From the NCBI RefSeq assembly GCF_004402495.1, contig NZ_SOFH01000029.1, positions 124,001 to 188,000 of the forward strand: a stretch of DNA of 64,000 bases, written 5' to 3'. This stretch comes from Cryobacterium sp. HLT2-28. Lineage in GTDB: Bacteria; Actinomycetota; Actinomycetes; Actinomycetales; Microbacteriaceae. A program made the position numbers and the translations under genes. Below, piece after piece: positions 9,481 through 18,908 of the stretch. Position 1 is the stretch's first letter; each line of letters starts with the position of its first letter. Below the pieces are notes generated by a model. The model ran no database searches. It saw nothing but the letters and a program-made list of their open reading frames with translations, and was not told the DNA's origin.

Positions 9481-10455
9481 TTATCGTTTTTTGCTCAGCG
9501 ATACGGCGGCGATGATGATGATCCCCTTGATGATCTGCTGAACTGAGGAGCTGACCCCCATCAGCACCAAGCCGTTGTTCATGATTCCGATGATGAGCGA
9601 ACCCGCCAGAACGCCGATTATTGTTCCGCGACCACCGAATAGACTCACGCCGCCCAGGATCACTGCGGCGATCACATCCAGTTCAAGACCGCTACCCAGG
9701 TCTGGTCGCGCAGCGTGCGCAATGCCGGTGAAGAGCAGCGACGCGAGACCCACAAGAGCGCCGGTGATAACAAACGACAGGATGATGGTGCGCTGGGTGT
9801 TGACTCCCGTGAACCGGGCCGCCTGAGGGTTGCCTCCCGTTGCGAAGACACGAAGTCCAAAGATGCTTTTATGGAGAACAACGACACCGATGGCCACGAT
9901 CACGAGGGTCCAAATGACGGCGATCGGTAGTCCCAGGAAAGTACTTTCTCCAAAGATCTGGAAGTACGCGGGGTTAGAAATCAGCACTGGTTTGGTGTCG
10001 GTGATGAGCAGGGCGATGCCGCGAGCTACCCCAAGCATTCCCAGAGTGACGAGGAAGCTCGGCACTCCGAGTTTTACTGTGACCAAACCATTGAGGAATC
10101 CAAATACGACGCCTACGGCGATTGCGGCGAGGGCGCCGAGAAGCCAGAAGTTGACGACGTGTTGCATAACCAGGGCCGATGCCATACCGCAAAGCGCGAA
10201 GACGCTTCCGACGGATAAGTCGATCTGGGCGTTGATAATCACAAAGGCCATGCCGACTGCGACGATTGAGACCGTCGCAGTTTGCCGGCCAATATTGGCC
10301 AGGTTTTGCGTTGTCATAAAATACGGCGACGCAAACGCGAAGAAGACGATCAGTGCCGCTAGTGCGATGTAGACGAAATATTCCCTAATGAAGTCGCCGC
10401 CCGACCTGCCGCCAAATCGCGGCTTAGTGACGGCGCTAGCGCTGATCGCGTTCAT
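9481..10455 (-). CDS. sugar ABC transporter permease (RbsC type)
   Basis: A 324-aa, very hydrophobic protein of the ribose/xylose/autoinducer-type permease family (BPD_transp_2). A cytoplasmic N terminus is followed by about eight to ten membrane segments. The IDLSVGSVFALCGM stretch and the GGNPQAARFTGV cytoplasmic loop near residue 210, which contacts the ATPase, are typical. Its start overlaps the end of the ATPase gene by 20 bases. Only one permease gene is present, so it probably works as a homodimer. The imported sugar is not known. Confidence 0.93.
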   Translation of the reverse strand: MNAISASAVTKPRFGGRSGGDFIREYFVYIALAALIVFFAFASPYFMTTQNLANIGRQTATVSIVAVGMAFVIINAQIDLSVGSVFALCGMASALVMQHVVNFWLLGALAAIAVGVVFGFLNGLVTVKLGVPSFLVTLGMLGVARGIALLITDTKPVLISNPAYFQIFGESTFLGLPIAVIWTLVIVAIGVVVLHKSIFGLRVFATGGNPQAARFTGVNTQRTIILSFVITGALVGLASLLFTGIAHAARPDLGSGLELDVIAAVILGGVSLFGGRGTIIGVLAGSLIIGIMNNGLVLMGVSSSVQQIIKGIIIIAAVSLSKKR

Positions 10456-12001
10456 GGCTCTTGATCACCCTTTCGTTCAATGCCGAATAAATGTACTGAT
10501 CTGTCATTTTTGCCGTGACGGGTTCGGGCTCGCTCATCGTGGTCGACGTCATGAAGTAAATCTCGTCACACAGCTCCTGAAGCTCGACGAAGTCAGACGA
10601 CACCACCAGAACTGCGGCGCCTTCCTCGGCAAAGCGATGAACTACCTTGTAGATCTCCTGTCGCGCACCGACGTCGACTCCTTGCGTCGGTTCGTCGAGC
10701 AGCAATACGCGAACGCCTGGTTGCATCCATTTTGCGAAGACAACTTTCTGCTGGTTGCCACCCGAAAGCGACTGCACGGGACTTCCCATCGAGGCCGCTT
10801 TGATTTGCAGCGTTTCGACAAGTCCACGCACCAGGGTGCGGGCGGCGCCCTCGTCCACGAGCGGCCCGCGTCGGAGCGCCTTGGAGTGCGCGAGTGTGAG
10901 ATTGCGCAGGATTGAGTGCTGCAGAACGAGGCCAGACTGGTGCCGATCCTCCGGAACCAACGCGACGCCGGCGCTCAACGCCTGCGATGCGTTCTTGAAG
11001 GCGACCGACTGGCCATCAAGTTGGATATCGCCTGCGCTGCTGCGCCGGACCCCGGCAATCGTCTCAAGCAGCTCAGTTCGTCCCGTACCGATGAGTCCTG
11101 CTATGCCGACGATCCGTCCCGGGGCGACCGTCAGGCTGATATCCGAGAAGCGGTCGCCCGAAAGCATGGAGACATGGAGCCGTGGACCAGTCTTCGGCTG
11201 AGTTTCGTCGGCTGGCACAAATCGGTCGAAGTCTTGCGCAGACGGCCCAACCTCATCCGACTTTGTTCCAGTGATGACGCTCACAAGCGACTTCATCTCC
11301 ATGTCGGAAACTTGCGCCGTGAGCACCTTCCGGCCGTCCCTGATCACGGTGACCCTGTCAGCGAGTTCGAATACTTCCGTCAGTCGGTGTGTGACGTAGA
11401 TGATCCCAACCCCCGCCTTTTGAATGTCGCGGATGCTTGTGAATAGGAGAAGCTGGTCGGCCTTGGTCAGTGTTGAAGTCGGCTCATCCAGGACCAGGAC
11501 GCGCGCGTTTCGATGGATCGCCTTTGCGATCTCGACCAGTTGGCGTGAGGCCACGGAAAGGTTCTCTACCGGCTCTTCAGGGCGAAGGTCCAACCCCAGT
11601 CGGTCCGTGAGGACCTTTGCGATCCGATTCATCTCCTTGGTTCGCAACAGACCAAGCGCATTGTGGATCTCATTGCCGAGAAAGATATTCTGGGCAACTG
11701 TCAACGAGGGAATCAGACTGAGTTCCTGGAAGACAGTGGCGATGTCTCCCGCATTCCGAGGACGACCATCAACTTCGACAGAACCCTGATCTTGAGGCTG
11801 CACACCGTCAAGGATCTTAATGAGGGTGGACTTGCCGGCCCCATTGGGACCAAGAAGGGCGTGTACCTCACCGGCTTTGAGGTCGAAGTCGACATCTTTG
11901 AGTGCGTAGATGCCACTGAAGAGCTTGCTTACGCCGGTCGCTTGTAGGAGCGTGCCCATCACCTGGCTGTCGGAGCCGGTCTGCGCCTTGGGTGTACTCA
12001 T
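10436..12001 (-). CDS. sugar ABC transporter ATP-binding protein (RbsA type, two ABC domains)
   Basis: A 521-aa duplicated ATPase. The first domain has Walker A GPNGAGKST at residues 51-59, a degenerate signature (NLSVASRQLVEI) and Walker B VLVLDEPTSTL. The second has a divergent Walker A (GLIGTGRTE), a perfect signature QSLSGGNQQK and Walker B VLLLDEPTQGVD. This asymmetry is normal for RbsA/MglA-type proteins. I place the start at the ATG 12001 (MSTPKAQ); the longer open frame upstream overlaps the binding-protein gene and is not family-like. It energises the permease encoded next to it. Confidence 0.93.
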   Translation of the reverse strand: MSTPKAQTGSDSQVMGTLLQATGVSKLFSGIYALKDVDFDLKAGEVHALLGPNGAGKSTLIKILDGVQPQDQGSVEVDGRPRNAGDIATVFQELSLIPSLTVAQNIFLGNEIHNALGLLRTKEMNRIAKVLTDRLGLDLRPEEPVENLSVASRQLVEIAKAIHRNARVLVLDEPTSTLTKADQLLLFTSIRDIQKAGVGIIYVTHRLTEVFELADRVTVIRDGRKVLTAQVSDMEMKSLVSVITGTKSDEVGPSAQDFDRFVPADETQPKTGPRLHVSMLSGDRFSDISLTVAPGRIVGIAGLIGTGRTELLETIAGVRRSSAGDIQLDGQSVAFKNASQALSAGVALVPEDRHQSGLVLQHSILRNLTLAHSKALRRGPLVDEGAARTLVRGLVETLQIKAASMGSPVQSLSGGNQQKVVFAKWMQPGVRVLLLDEPTQGVDVGARQEIYKVVHRFAEEGAAVLVVSSDFVELQELCDEIYFMTSTTMSEPEPVTAKMTDQYIYSALNERVIKSHERDQR

Positions 12002-12051
12002 CAGGGAACCTTTCGCCGCTGGGGGGTCGACCATGGGTTGATCATCGGGCG

Positions 12052-13209
12052 CTACTTGCCGCAGATTCCGGAAGCTTTGCAGGCGTCGACAATTTCCTTT
12101 GGCGCGTCCGTGTGGAAGATGCTCTTGTAGCTTTCGAGGAGATTCCCGGGCGTTACTGCGACTGACGGCAACGCAACCCACGCGGGTGCCGAGTTTCCAA
12201 TGAGGGCGTTGGCCGCGGCCAGAGCTTCCGCTTCACCCTGGTCATAAGGACGCTGTGCGCCGATCGCTTTGATGTAGCCGTTGCTTGCCATATCCACACC
12301 ATCCTCGGTACCGAGGTCGACCGTCGTGATGGGAAGGGTGACTCCTGCGTTCCTCAGCGAAGCTACCGACTGCATGGCAGGAGAATCCCAAATGATGAAG
12401 AGACCCTTGATATCGGGGTTTGCCGTGACGAAGTTGGCCGTAATGGGACCCACAGCGTTCGTGTCGGTGAAGCCAACCTCTTTGACTTTCACGTCCGGCC
12501 GGTTGTCGGCGAACCACTGCTTGACTCGTAGAGTGCGCTGGTTAGTCGTGTAAAAGTCGACAGCAAAATCCACAATCCCGGCTACACCGTTCTTAGGGAT
12601 GTACTTGGACAGGGCAGCCGCAGCGATTTCCCCGTTGCCCTGGTTGTCGGGTGCCACCACTGACTGATAGTCGGCGGGGTAGGTCAATCCAGCAGCAGGC
12701 ATGTGAATGAAAACGAGCTTGATGCCTGCGGCAGCGACCTGTTTGTACGCCTGCGCTGTTGCGACGTCGTCCGTCGGAATGCTGATGATGACATCCGGCT
12801 TCTTCGTGGTCAGGTTCTGAAGGTCGGAAATCTGTTGCTGCACATCGAACTTCGCATCAGTTACCCCAATGACCTTGATTCCCAGGGAATCAAAGGTCGT
12901 TTGGATCCCCTGGAGGGTGAGGCGCGACCAGTCGATATCCATAGTGTTCATCGAGATCGCAGCCGTGAACTTGCCTGCCTTGACTTTGGCTTCGTCAGCT
13001 GCACTCAACTTGAGCGCGTTTACGTTTGCCGGCACTTCCCCGTTCTTCCCCTTGCCGACGATGCCATGTGGGGTTACGGAGCCTGCATCGATGACAACCG
13101 CCGCGGACTGCGGCGTGGATGTCGTGCTCGAGGCGCAGCCCGACAGCAGCATCGCCAGGGCGGAAAGTGCGCCGGTGACGAGCGCGGCTTTGGTTCGGGA
13201 CTTGATCAT
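12052..13209 (-). CDS. sugar-binding lipoprotein, ABC transporter (first paralogue)
   Basis: A 385-aa periplasmic-binding-protein-1-like lipoprotein. A basic N terminus and hydrophobic segment end in lipobox LLSGC (Cys25), giving a membrane-anchored extracellular receptor. The body has the RbsB/XylF-type fold. It is strongly similar to the second binding protein of the same operon: shared segments include YPADYQ, DNQGNG, TANPDIKG, GAQ-PYDQG and a C-terminal DACKAS..CG that may form a disulfide. It lies 50 bases before the ATPase gene, the classical binding protein-ATPase-permease order. Confidence 0.92.
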   Translation of the reverse strand: MIKSRTKAALVTGALSALAMLLSGCASSTTSTPQSAAVVIDAGSVTPHGIVGKGKNGEVPANVNALKLSAADEAKVKAGKFTAAISMNTMDIDWSRLTLQGIQTTFDSLGIKVIGVTDAKFDVQQQISDLQNLTTKKPDVIISIPTDDVATAQAYKQVAAAGIKLVFIHMPAAGLTYPADYQSVVAPDNQGNGEIAAAALSKYIPKNGVAGIVDFAVDFYTTNQRTLRVKQWFADNRPDVKVKEVGFTDTNAVGPITANFVTANPDIKGLFIIWDSPAMQSVASLRNAGVTLPITTVDLGTEDGVDMASNGYIKAIGAQRPYDQGEAEALAAANALIGNSAPAWVALPSVAVTPGNLLESYKSIFHTDAPKEIVDACKASGICGK

Positions 13210-13257
13210 GGGCGTTGCGTCTTCCTGTGTTGGTCTTGGGAGCTGGGGTGGGTTTGT

Positions 13258-14079
13258 TTAGCTGGGGAAAAGTGTTTCGAGGTATCGCTTGCTAATCTCG
13301 GCGGCTGTTCGCGGGTGCCCGTCGTAATAGTCGAGTTCCACCATCAGCCAACTGTCGTAGCCGGACTTGCTCAGAGCGCGAACAATGGCGGGGAAGTCGA
13401 GAACACCTTCCCCGAGGGGCAGGAACCTGCCGGTGCCTGGATCCCAGTCCTTAAGGTGCACATGTGCAACGCGGTCAGAGAACTGTTCAATCAGCGCAAC
13501 TGGATCACCGCCGCCTGCCGCCAGATGGGCGGTGTCCGGGCAGAAGTCGATGGTCGAGATTTCCATGAGTTCGATAAGCGCCTCCGGGCCTTCGACCAGA
13601 GTGCCGAGGTGCGGGTGATAACTTGCCTCCAGCCCGAACGAATCGGCGATTTCTGCGGCCCGGTCCAGACCGGTCGCAAGGCTTCGGATGTCTTCGGGAT
13701 GGGCGCCTCCGAAGCGCTGCGCTCCTCCGCCGAACACGAGCCTTTCCGCTCCGAATCTCTGTGCCAGTTGTGCCGCTCGCTCGATCTTGTGAAATTCGTC
13801 TCCAAGGATGTCCGGGTAGATGAAGTTTGCGCCGGTATAGACGCTCACGAGATCGAGTTTCGCTGCCTCCAATAGCCCCAGCAGCGTGTCCGGAGTCTCT
13901 TCGAAGTCCAGTAGATTGCCATCGAAAAGCTCGGTTCCAGTGAACCCCGCCGCCGAAATGTCGGATAGCGCTTCGGCGGTGTCGCCGTTAGTCCGATAAA
14001 ACGAGTCTTTGATGCTTGTGATACCGCCCGGGGTGCCTGTGACACCGCCCCAGGTGATCGTCGGATAGCCGAATTTCAT
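13258..14079 (-). CDS. sugar phosphate isomerase/epimerase family (xylose-isomerase-like TIM barrel)
   Basis: A 273-aa single-domain TIM barrel (AP_endonuc_2 family). Likely metal ligands are visible in order: Glu of TGTELFDG, the SYHPHLGTL histidines, DFCPDTAHL (Asp, His), HVHLKDW and the late glutamate in MVELDYYD. These match the divalent-metal site of IolE/IolH, hydroxypyruvate isomerase and sugar 3-epimerase relatives. The start is the ATG at 14079 (MKFGYPTITW). Together with the Gfo/Idh gene it would convert an imported sugar, keto-sugar or cyclitol; which one cannot be told. Confidence 0.85.
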   Translation of the reverse strand: MKFGYPTITWGGVTGTPGGITSIKDSFYRTNGDTAEALSDISAAGFTGTELFDGNLLDFEETPDTLLGLLEAAKLDLVSVYTGANFIYPDILGDEFHKIERAAQLAQRFGAERLVFGGGAQRFGGAHPEDIRSLATGLDRAAEIADSFGLEASYHPHLGTLVEGPEALIELMEISTIDFCPDTAHLAAGGGDPVALIEQFSDRVAHVHLKDWDPGTGRFLPLGEGVLDFPAIVRALSKSGYDSWLMVELDYYDGHPRTAAEISKRYLETLFPS

Positions 14080-14171
14080 CGAAATCTTCCTCTTTTCCTG
14101 TAACCCCGATTGGGAACCTCACTAGTTGCCTCAGCCGCGCCCTGCGGCAGGGTTCTGTACTGTGGGCTTCC

Positions 14172-14206
14172 GGAGCCGTGCCCCACTCGCGCAGCGGCAC
14201 GGCTCC
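14172..14206 (-). other. hairpin in the operon between hydrolase and isomerase genes
   Basis: ggagccgtgcc (14172-14182) pairs perfectly with ggcacggctcc (14196-14206), an 11-bp stem with a 13-base loop, just after the stop of the hydrolase gene. No T-run follows on the minus strand, so it is more likely an mRNA-stability or processing element or a weak attenuator than a full terminator. It would separate an abundant upstream message from the rest. Confidence 0.5.
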
Positions 14207-14216
14207 CGTTCCGGTG

Positions 14217-15101
14217 TTAGTCTCGACCGAAGAAGTCGAGGTAGGCAGCAGCCAGAGCCTCTGGGTCCTCTTCTGCGAGCTGGTGCCCCCACGGGAGAAT
14301 GACGGCCCGCACGTCTTCGGCCACCTCACGCATCTGGCGTTCGTTGTCCTCGCCGATGAAGTACTCACTTCCGACGGCGAGGACGGGCATCTTCAGTTTC
14401 GTTTTCGCTGATTCGTGGTTCTGATCCGCGTCATCGAGGGTCGCACGGTAAATCTCGAACATGCTGCGGAGGCCACCGGGCGAGGAGTAGCACCGTACAT
14501 ATTCGTCCAGCGCGTCGGGCGTGATTGCCTGAGGGTTATGGGTCTCGTGCTTGATGAAGTAATTAAAGTATTCCCTCTCCCTGCCCGTGATGAGGAGCTC
14601 GGGGAAGTCCGGCACGCTGTAGAAGTTGATGTGCCACAGCCAGACATAGGTGCTGACGTTCTCGCGGGTCAGGAACGAGTAGTCTTCGAGACCGAACCCG
14701 GGCAGAATCATTTCCTGGTAGACGAGCTTCGTGACTCGCTCGGGGTACTGAGCGGCAACTTGGTAGGCAGTCGAAGCGCCCCAGTCCTCGCCGACAAGGT
14801 TGAACGTGTCGTATCCAAGGTGGGTTGCCAACTGGGCGATGTCCTCCGCCATGTTCTTCATGTCGAAACCGTCCTTGGGATGTTCCGAGTCGCCGAGACC
14901 GCGCAGGTCCGGCGCGATGACGGTGTAGTAGGGCGTCAGAAGAGGAATTACGCGACGCCAGTGGTATGACGTCTTTGGTACACCGTGCAGCAGAAACAGC
15001 GGCTCACCTTGCCCGGCGACGACGTAGTGCAGTCGGACGCCATTGACGAGGGCTCGTCCGTGCTTTGCGGGGACACCGTTGTGGTCCTGGATGATATCCA
15101 T
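14217..15101 (-). CDS. alpha/beta hydrolase, epoxide hydrolase/haloacetate dehalogenase-like
   Basis: A 294-aa alpha/beta hydrolase of the Asp-nucleophile branch: oxyanion motif HGVP at residues 39-42, nucleophile Asp106 in VGEDWGAS, and a C-terminal histidine in PWGHQ (His273). A lid with many aromatic residues lies between. These features indicate epoxide hydrolase or (halo/fluoro)acetate-dehalogenase-like chemistry through an alkyl-enzyme ester, not a serine esterase. It lies between the two sugar-binding-protein genes, an odd place for such an enzyme; perhaps it acts on an aglycone or an anhydro-sugar. It is not secreted. Confidence 0.8.
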   Translation of the reverse strand: MDIIQDHNGVPAKHGRALVNGVRLHYVVAGQGEPLFLLHGVPKTSYHWRRVIPLLTPYYTVIAPDLRGLGDSEHPKDGFDMKNMAEDIAQLATHLGYDTFNLVGEDWGASTAYQVAAQYPERVTKLVYQEMILPGFGLEDYSFLTRENVSTYVWLWHINFYSVPDFPELLITGREREYFNYFIKHETHNPQAITPDALDEYVRCYSSPGGLRSMFEIYRATLDDADQNHESAKTKLKMPVLAVGSEYFIGEDNERQMREVAEDVRAVILPWGHQLAEEDPEALAAAYLDFFGRD

Positions 15102-15188
15102 GGTCGATACTCCTTATTTCCTATTGTTTTTTCAGTTCACGTCGAGTTACGAAGTTGACACCCACCCGTGTGATGGGCTGCCTACGGA

Positions 15189-16343
15189 TTAGCCGCAGGC
15201 TTCAGTCGCCTTGCAGGCATCGACCAGCTGTGAGCTTGGGTCCTGGTGGTAAACGGACTTCCACGCTTCGAGCACGTTTTGCTGAAGAACCGGGACCGCG
15301 GGGAAGGCAAGCCAATTCGGGACTGAGCCTCCGAGCAGCACCTTGACCGCCATGTCGGCTTCCGCGAGTCCTTGGTCGTAAGGCACCTGAGCGCCGAGCG
15401 CCTTGATGTTGCCTCCCGTGGCCAGTTCGTTGGCGACATCGGATGCAATGTTGACGGCTACGATCGGCATGGTTTTGCCCTGGGCGCGGACGGCCTGGTC
15501 AATCGCCAGTGCGGGAACCTCCCACTCGGCGAACATCCCCTTGATGTCGGGATTTGCCGTGAGGAAGTCGCCGGCGTTCTGTCCCGACTTCGACGGGTCC
15601 AAGAACTCCTGGGTCTTGATTTTGATGTCGGGCCGATTGGCCTTCATCCAGTCAACGAAGCCCTTCATGCGTTCCTTGGTGACGAAGAAATCCACGCCGA
15701 AATCAAGAACGCCCACGGTTCCGCCCTTGGGGATGAACTTTGCAAGGGCCTCCGCGCAAACGGCGCCATTGCCCTGGTTGTCAGAAGAGACCATGCCCTG
15801 ATAGTCGGCCGGGTACACGAGGCCCTTTGGCACGTTGTCCATCATGATGAGCTTGATGCCCGCCTGGCCTATTTTCCGGTAGGCCTCAGCGGTCGCGGTG
15901 TCGTCAACGGGGATGCTGATGATCGCGTCGGGCTTGAGTTGGATCATGTTCTCGATGCCCGACACCTGCTTGGTGACATCGAAGTTGGGGTCAACAACGC
16001 CGACGACTTCGGCGTTCAACTCTTTCAGGCGGTCCGTGATCGCTCGGACCTGTTCCGTCGACCACTCAATGTTCATCGTCTGCATGACGATCCCGACGCG
16101 GAACTTCTTTTCTTTCGCCTGGGCGACCTCGGCGTCGGTGAGGACGACGTCGCTCAAGCTGCCTGATTTGACGCCGTTTGGTCCGAGACCCAAAATGCCG
16201 GTTGGCACGAGTTCTTTGGCCGTGACGCCGGCCAGGGGGTTGGTCGCCTGCTCGACGCTAGTCGATCCTCCGGAGCTGCACCCAGTAAGAAGTAGGGCTG
16301 ATATCGCCGCGATCCCCAGAACGCTTGCTGCTGATTTCTTCAT
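15189..16343 (-). CDS. sugar-binding lipoprotein, ABC transporter (second paralogue, first gene of operon)
   Basis: A 384-aa lipoprotein receptor; the lipobox LLTGC (Cys22) follows a short signal peptide. It is paralogous to the binding protein at 12052-13209 over the whole length, including the terminal DACKATEACG. The start is the ATG at 16343 after an aaagag ribosome site; the longer frame begins in the promoter region. It is the promoter-proximal gene and its stop is 87 bases before the hydrolase gene. Two receptors with one ATPase/permease suggest that the importer accepts two related ligands or anomers. Confidence 0.92.
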   Translation of the reverse strand: MKKSAASVLGIAAISALLLTGCSSGGSTSVEQATNPLAGVTAKELVPTGILGLGPNGVKSGSLSDVVLTDAEVAQAKEKKFRVGIVMQTMNIEWSTEQVRAITDRLKELNAEVVGVVDPNFDVTKQVSGIENMIQLKPDAIISIPVDDTATAEAYRKIGQAGIKLIMMDNVPKGLVYPADYQGMVSSDNQGNGAVCAEALAKFIPKGGTVGVLDFGVDFFVTKERMKGFVDWMKANRPDIKIKTQEFLDPSKSGQNAGDFLTANPDIKGMFAEWEVPALAIDQAVRAQGKTMPIVAVNIASDVANELATGGNIKALGAQVPYDQGLAEADMAVKVLLGGSVPNWLAFPAVPVLQQNVLEAWKSVYHQDPSSQLVDACKATEACG

Positions 16344-16630
16344 TGAAATGCTCTTTCCACATGATCGGCCTTGATCGAGAAAATAGGTTTTGTAATGACC
16401 GAGAAGCTCCGAAGGGTAAGCCCGAACCTTGCGCCATTGAACATTCCGCTTTTGGCGAATATCGTTATTAGTGTCATCAAGGTAATCTTTTCTCATGCCA
16501 AATGCAAGAATTAATTTGAACTTGCGCATTTTTTCGACGCCAGCAAGGTGGAACTAACTCAAAGAGTCACCGGAGGTGCGAAAATGAATCGAATCTCGCG
16601 TAACATTTGGGAACTTATTTGAGGAGAGCA
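16344..16630. promoter_or_regulatory. divergent promoter region between binding-protein operon and ROK repressor
   Basis: This AT-richer intergenic region must hold the promoters of both directions. An inverted repeat gcaag (16504-16508) / cttgc (16521-16525) flanks an aattaatt core and would suit a dimeric winged-helix repressor. A gaggag ribosome site lies just before the ROK start. I cannot place -35/-10 boxes with certainty. Confidence 0.5.
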
Positions 16631-17818
16631 ATGTCCGCACAGCTTCTAGCCAAAGGCTTCGGCGCCAGCGATCTCTTTCAGCTGCTCCGGGACGGTGCCC
16701 CCCAGACCCGTGCACAGTTGGCGTCGGCAACCGGCCTGTCTCGATCGACGATCGCCCTTCGACTGGACGAACTCATCGAATTGGAGTTAGTCGCTCCCAT
16801 CAGGGACGCCGCCTCTACAGGCGGGCGTCCCTCTATGCTCGTGGCCCTTAATCCAGCCGCTCGAGTGGTGCTCGCCGCTGAGTTCGGCGCGTCCCACGCA
16901 ACTGTTGTTCTCGTCGACTTAAGCGCAGTCGTAATCGCCGAGCACACAGAGGAGGTGGAGGTCACACTCGGGCCTGAGCAGGTGCTCGGATGGTTCATCG
17001 ATGTCGCGAACCGCTTACTTGCCGAGGCCGGCAGACCACCGTCGGATATCGTGGCCATAGGCATCGGGCTTCCCGGCCCTGTTGAACACGAGACAGGGAG
17101 GCCCAAGAATCCCCCGATCATGCCCGGCTGGGACGATTTCGACGTGCCGCGTTTTGTTCGGGCAGTCTTCGATGTACTCGTGCTGGTCGACAACGACGTC
17201 AACCTGCTGGCGCTCGGCGAGCGGGCCACCATGGCATCCAAGACAGAGAACATGATCCTGGTCAAGGTCTCCACGGGAATTGGTGCAGGGATAGTCAGCG
17301 ACGGGCATTTGATTCGCGGAGCGCAGGGCATCGCGGGCGATCTCGGTCACGTCCAGGTTTCGGGGCGACAAGACATTATTTGCACGTGCGGCAATCGGGG
17401 TTGCCTGGAGGCCGTGGCGGGAGGGCCCGCCATCGCCGCCAATCTTCGGAAAGCGGGTCTGGCAACTCATTCTGTGCGCGATGTGATCGAAGCCGCTCGA
17501 TCCGGAAACGTGCTGGCCACTCAGGCCTTGCGTCAGGCCGGTCGCGACATCGGCGAGGTTTTGACCACCTGCGTCAGCCTAATCAACCCTTCGGCCATTC
17601 TTATCGGCGGCTCCCTCGCCCGCGCTGGCGACCACCTGATTGCCGGTGTAAGAGAAGTCGTCTACGCGCGCTCCATGCCACTCGCAACTTCGCATCTGAC
17701 GATCGCTCCCTCCAGACCCGATGAGAGTGCAGGAGTGATCGGTGCGGCCGTCATGGCTATCGAAAGCGCCCTGTCCCCTGCGGGGATAGAAGCAATGGCC
17801 AAGCGCAACGCCGCGTAA
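16631..17818 (+). CDS. ROK family transcriptional repressor
   Basis: A 395-aa protein with an N-terminal winged helix (ATGLSRSTIALRLDELIEL, residues about 33-51) and a C-terminal ROK sugar-kinase fold. The zinc motif CTCGNRGCLEAV is intact. The phosphate-binding DxGGT motif is degenerate (EFGAS, 84-88), so it is a regulator and not a kinase; the catalytic-type Asp in VDNDVN remains and may help bind sugar. The ATG at 16631 follows gaggag. It is divergent from the sugar operon and almost surely its ligand-responsive repressor. Confidence 0.92.
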   Translation: MSAQLLAKGFGASDLFQLLRDGAPQTRAQLASATGLSRSTIALRLDELIELELVAPIRDAASTGGRPSMLVALNPAARVVLAAEFGASHATVVLVDLSAVVIAEHTEEVEVTLGPEQVLGWFIDVANRLLAEAGRPPSDIVAIGIGLPGPVEHETGRPKNPPIMPGWDDFDVPRFVRAVFDVLVLVDNDVNLLALGERATMASKTENMILVKVSTGIGAGIVSDGHLIRGAQGIAGDLGHVQVSGRQDIICTCGNRGCLEAVAGGPAIAANLRKAGLATHSVRDVIEAARSGNVLATQALRQAGRDIGEVLTTCVSLINPSAILIGGSLARAGDHLIAGVREVVYARSMPLATSHLTIAPSRPDESAGVIGAAVMAIESALSPAGIEAMAKRNAA

Positions 17819-17912
17819 CCATCGTGAGACCCGCAGTACCTGAACGCGCGGGCAGACGGAGTGGGGTGGATCAGGGCACCGGAGCAGGGCCGCGAGGTTC
17901 TTGGCCTGAGCA

Positions 17913-18908
17913 ATGTGGCAATATAGCGAGGACTGTCCACACACCGGTTCGACCCAGCTCCTTGTGAATTCGGGCGGTGGCATTGTCAAGTCGGTCAGGA
18001 ACCTACAGCCAGATCTGCTCGCGCCGATGGTGCGCCAGGCGGTCGCGTCCGCACTGCCGGAGCCTGGGGATCAGTCTGCAACCGGCGCACCGTGACACCC
18101 CGACGAACACCTGTCATCGAGCGAACACTGCACGGGCGCCCTTGAAGGTGTTGGAGAGGTACGCCTTGCCGTGGACGCAAACATTGGTCTCCGGCGCACT
18201 GACGAGCGCGACCTAATCCTCGTCGACGGCAACTGGTATGTCACCTGGATGTCCCAGGACCTCATCGATGCCGCCAAGACCTACAACGCCCGGGTGAGCG
18301 ACCCCCTTGACCCCAAGAATCCCAAGTGACTGCTCGACAAGATGACCTTCAAGGCCTACCTTGCCAGGCGCGATGCCTACCGGATGAAGCCGAAAGGCCG
18401 GCCCGACAAGGATGGATTCCAGCGGTTCATGTACCCAACCCCCGGAACCTACATGGCAATCGACCGTGCCAGCGGCAACTGCGTCGCCAAGCCTGCGACA
18501 CCGGCGACCGTCACCATCCCGATGGACGCAGGTGCCCCGGCCGAACGGAATCAGAACCCGAGACTGGCCGTGAAGCACATCCAGAAATTCGCCTTCAAGT
18601 CCCCGGAACACCGGAAGTACTTCGGCATGCGCAGCCTCGTCGAATCTGCGAACAAGACACTGAAGTCGAAGAACTTCGAGGACCTCGCCAACGTCAGCAA
18701 ACGCTCCGGCCGCGGGTTTGCTTTCAACTACCTCGCGGCGACCCTCGCCGCAGTCTCTTCGAACCTGCGGAAGATATTCGACTTCTTCGTGAAGACCGCG
18801 GAACGTGACAGCGGCGAGTGTCTCTCCCGAGAACGCCGACGCAAAGAAGCCACCGGAACACCGCTGAGCAAACACAGCGCACTTCCCGCCCTGGCACCGC
18901 CGCAGTAG
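17913..18908 (+). pseudogene. decayed DDE transposase related to the intact copy at 33669-35429
   Basis: One frame carries two stop codons (18093-18095 and 18327-18329). Between and after them it reads LILVDGNWYV, LARRDAYRMKPKGRPDKDGF, LVESANKTLKSKNFEDL and AATLAAVSSNLRKI. The last parts correspond to the NTIEGANGFLKD and VAGNLRKL regions at the C terminus of the transposase at 33669-35429. The catalytic-core portion with the first two acidic residues is missing, so only a C-terminal third survives. The part before 18095 is in frame but not clearly transposase. The 188-aa piece from 18342 could still be made but would not be active. Confidence 0.75.

Noticed and set aside
16675-17331. Minus-strand frame within the ROK gene
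   Set aside because: Overlaps an intact ROK gene and has Ser/Thr/Arg-rich shadow composition.
18213-18875. Minus-strand frame over the transposase remnant
   Set aside because: Gly/Val/Arg-rich shadow of the plus-strand frame; no recognised family.
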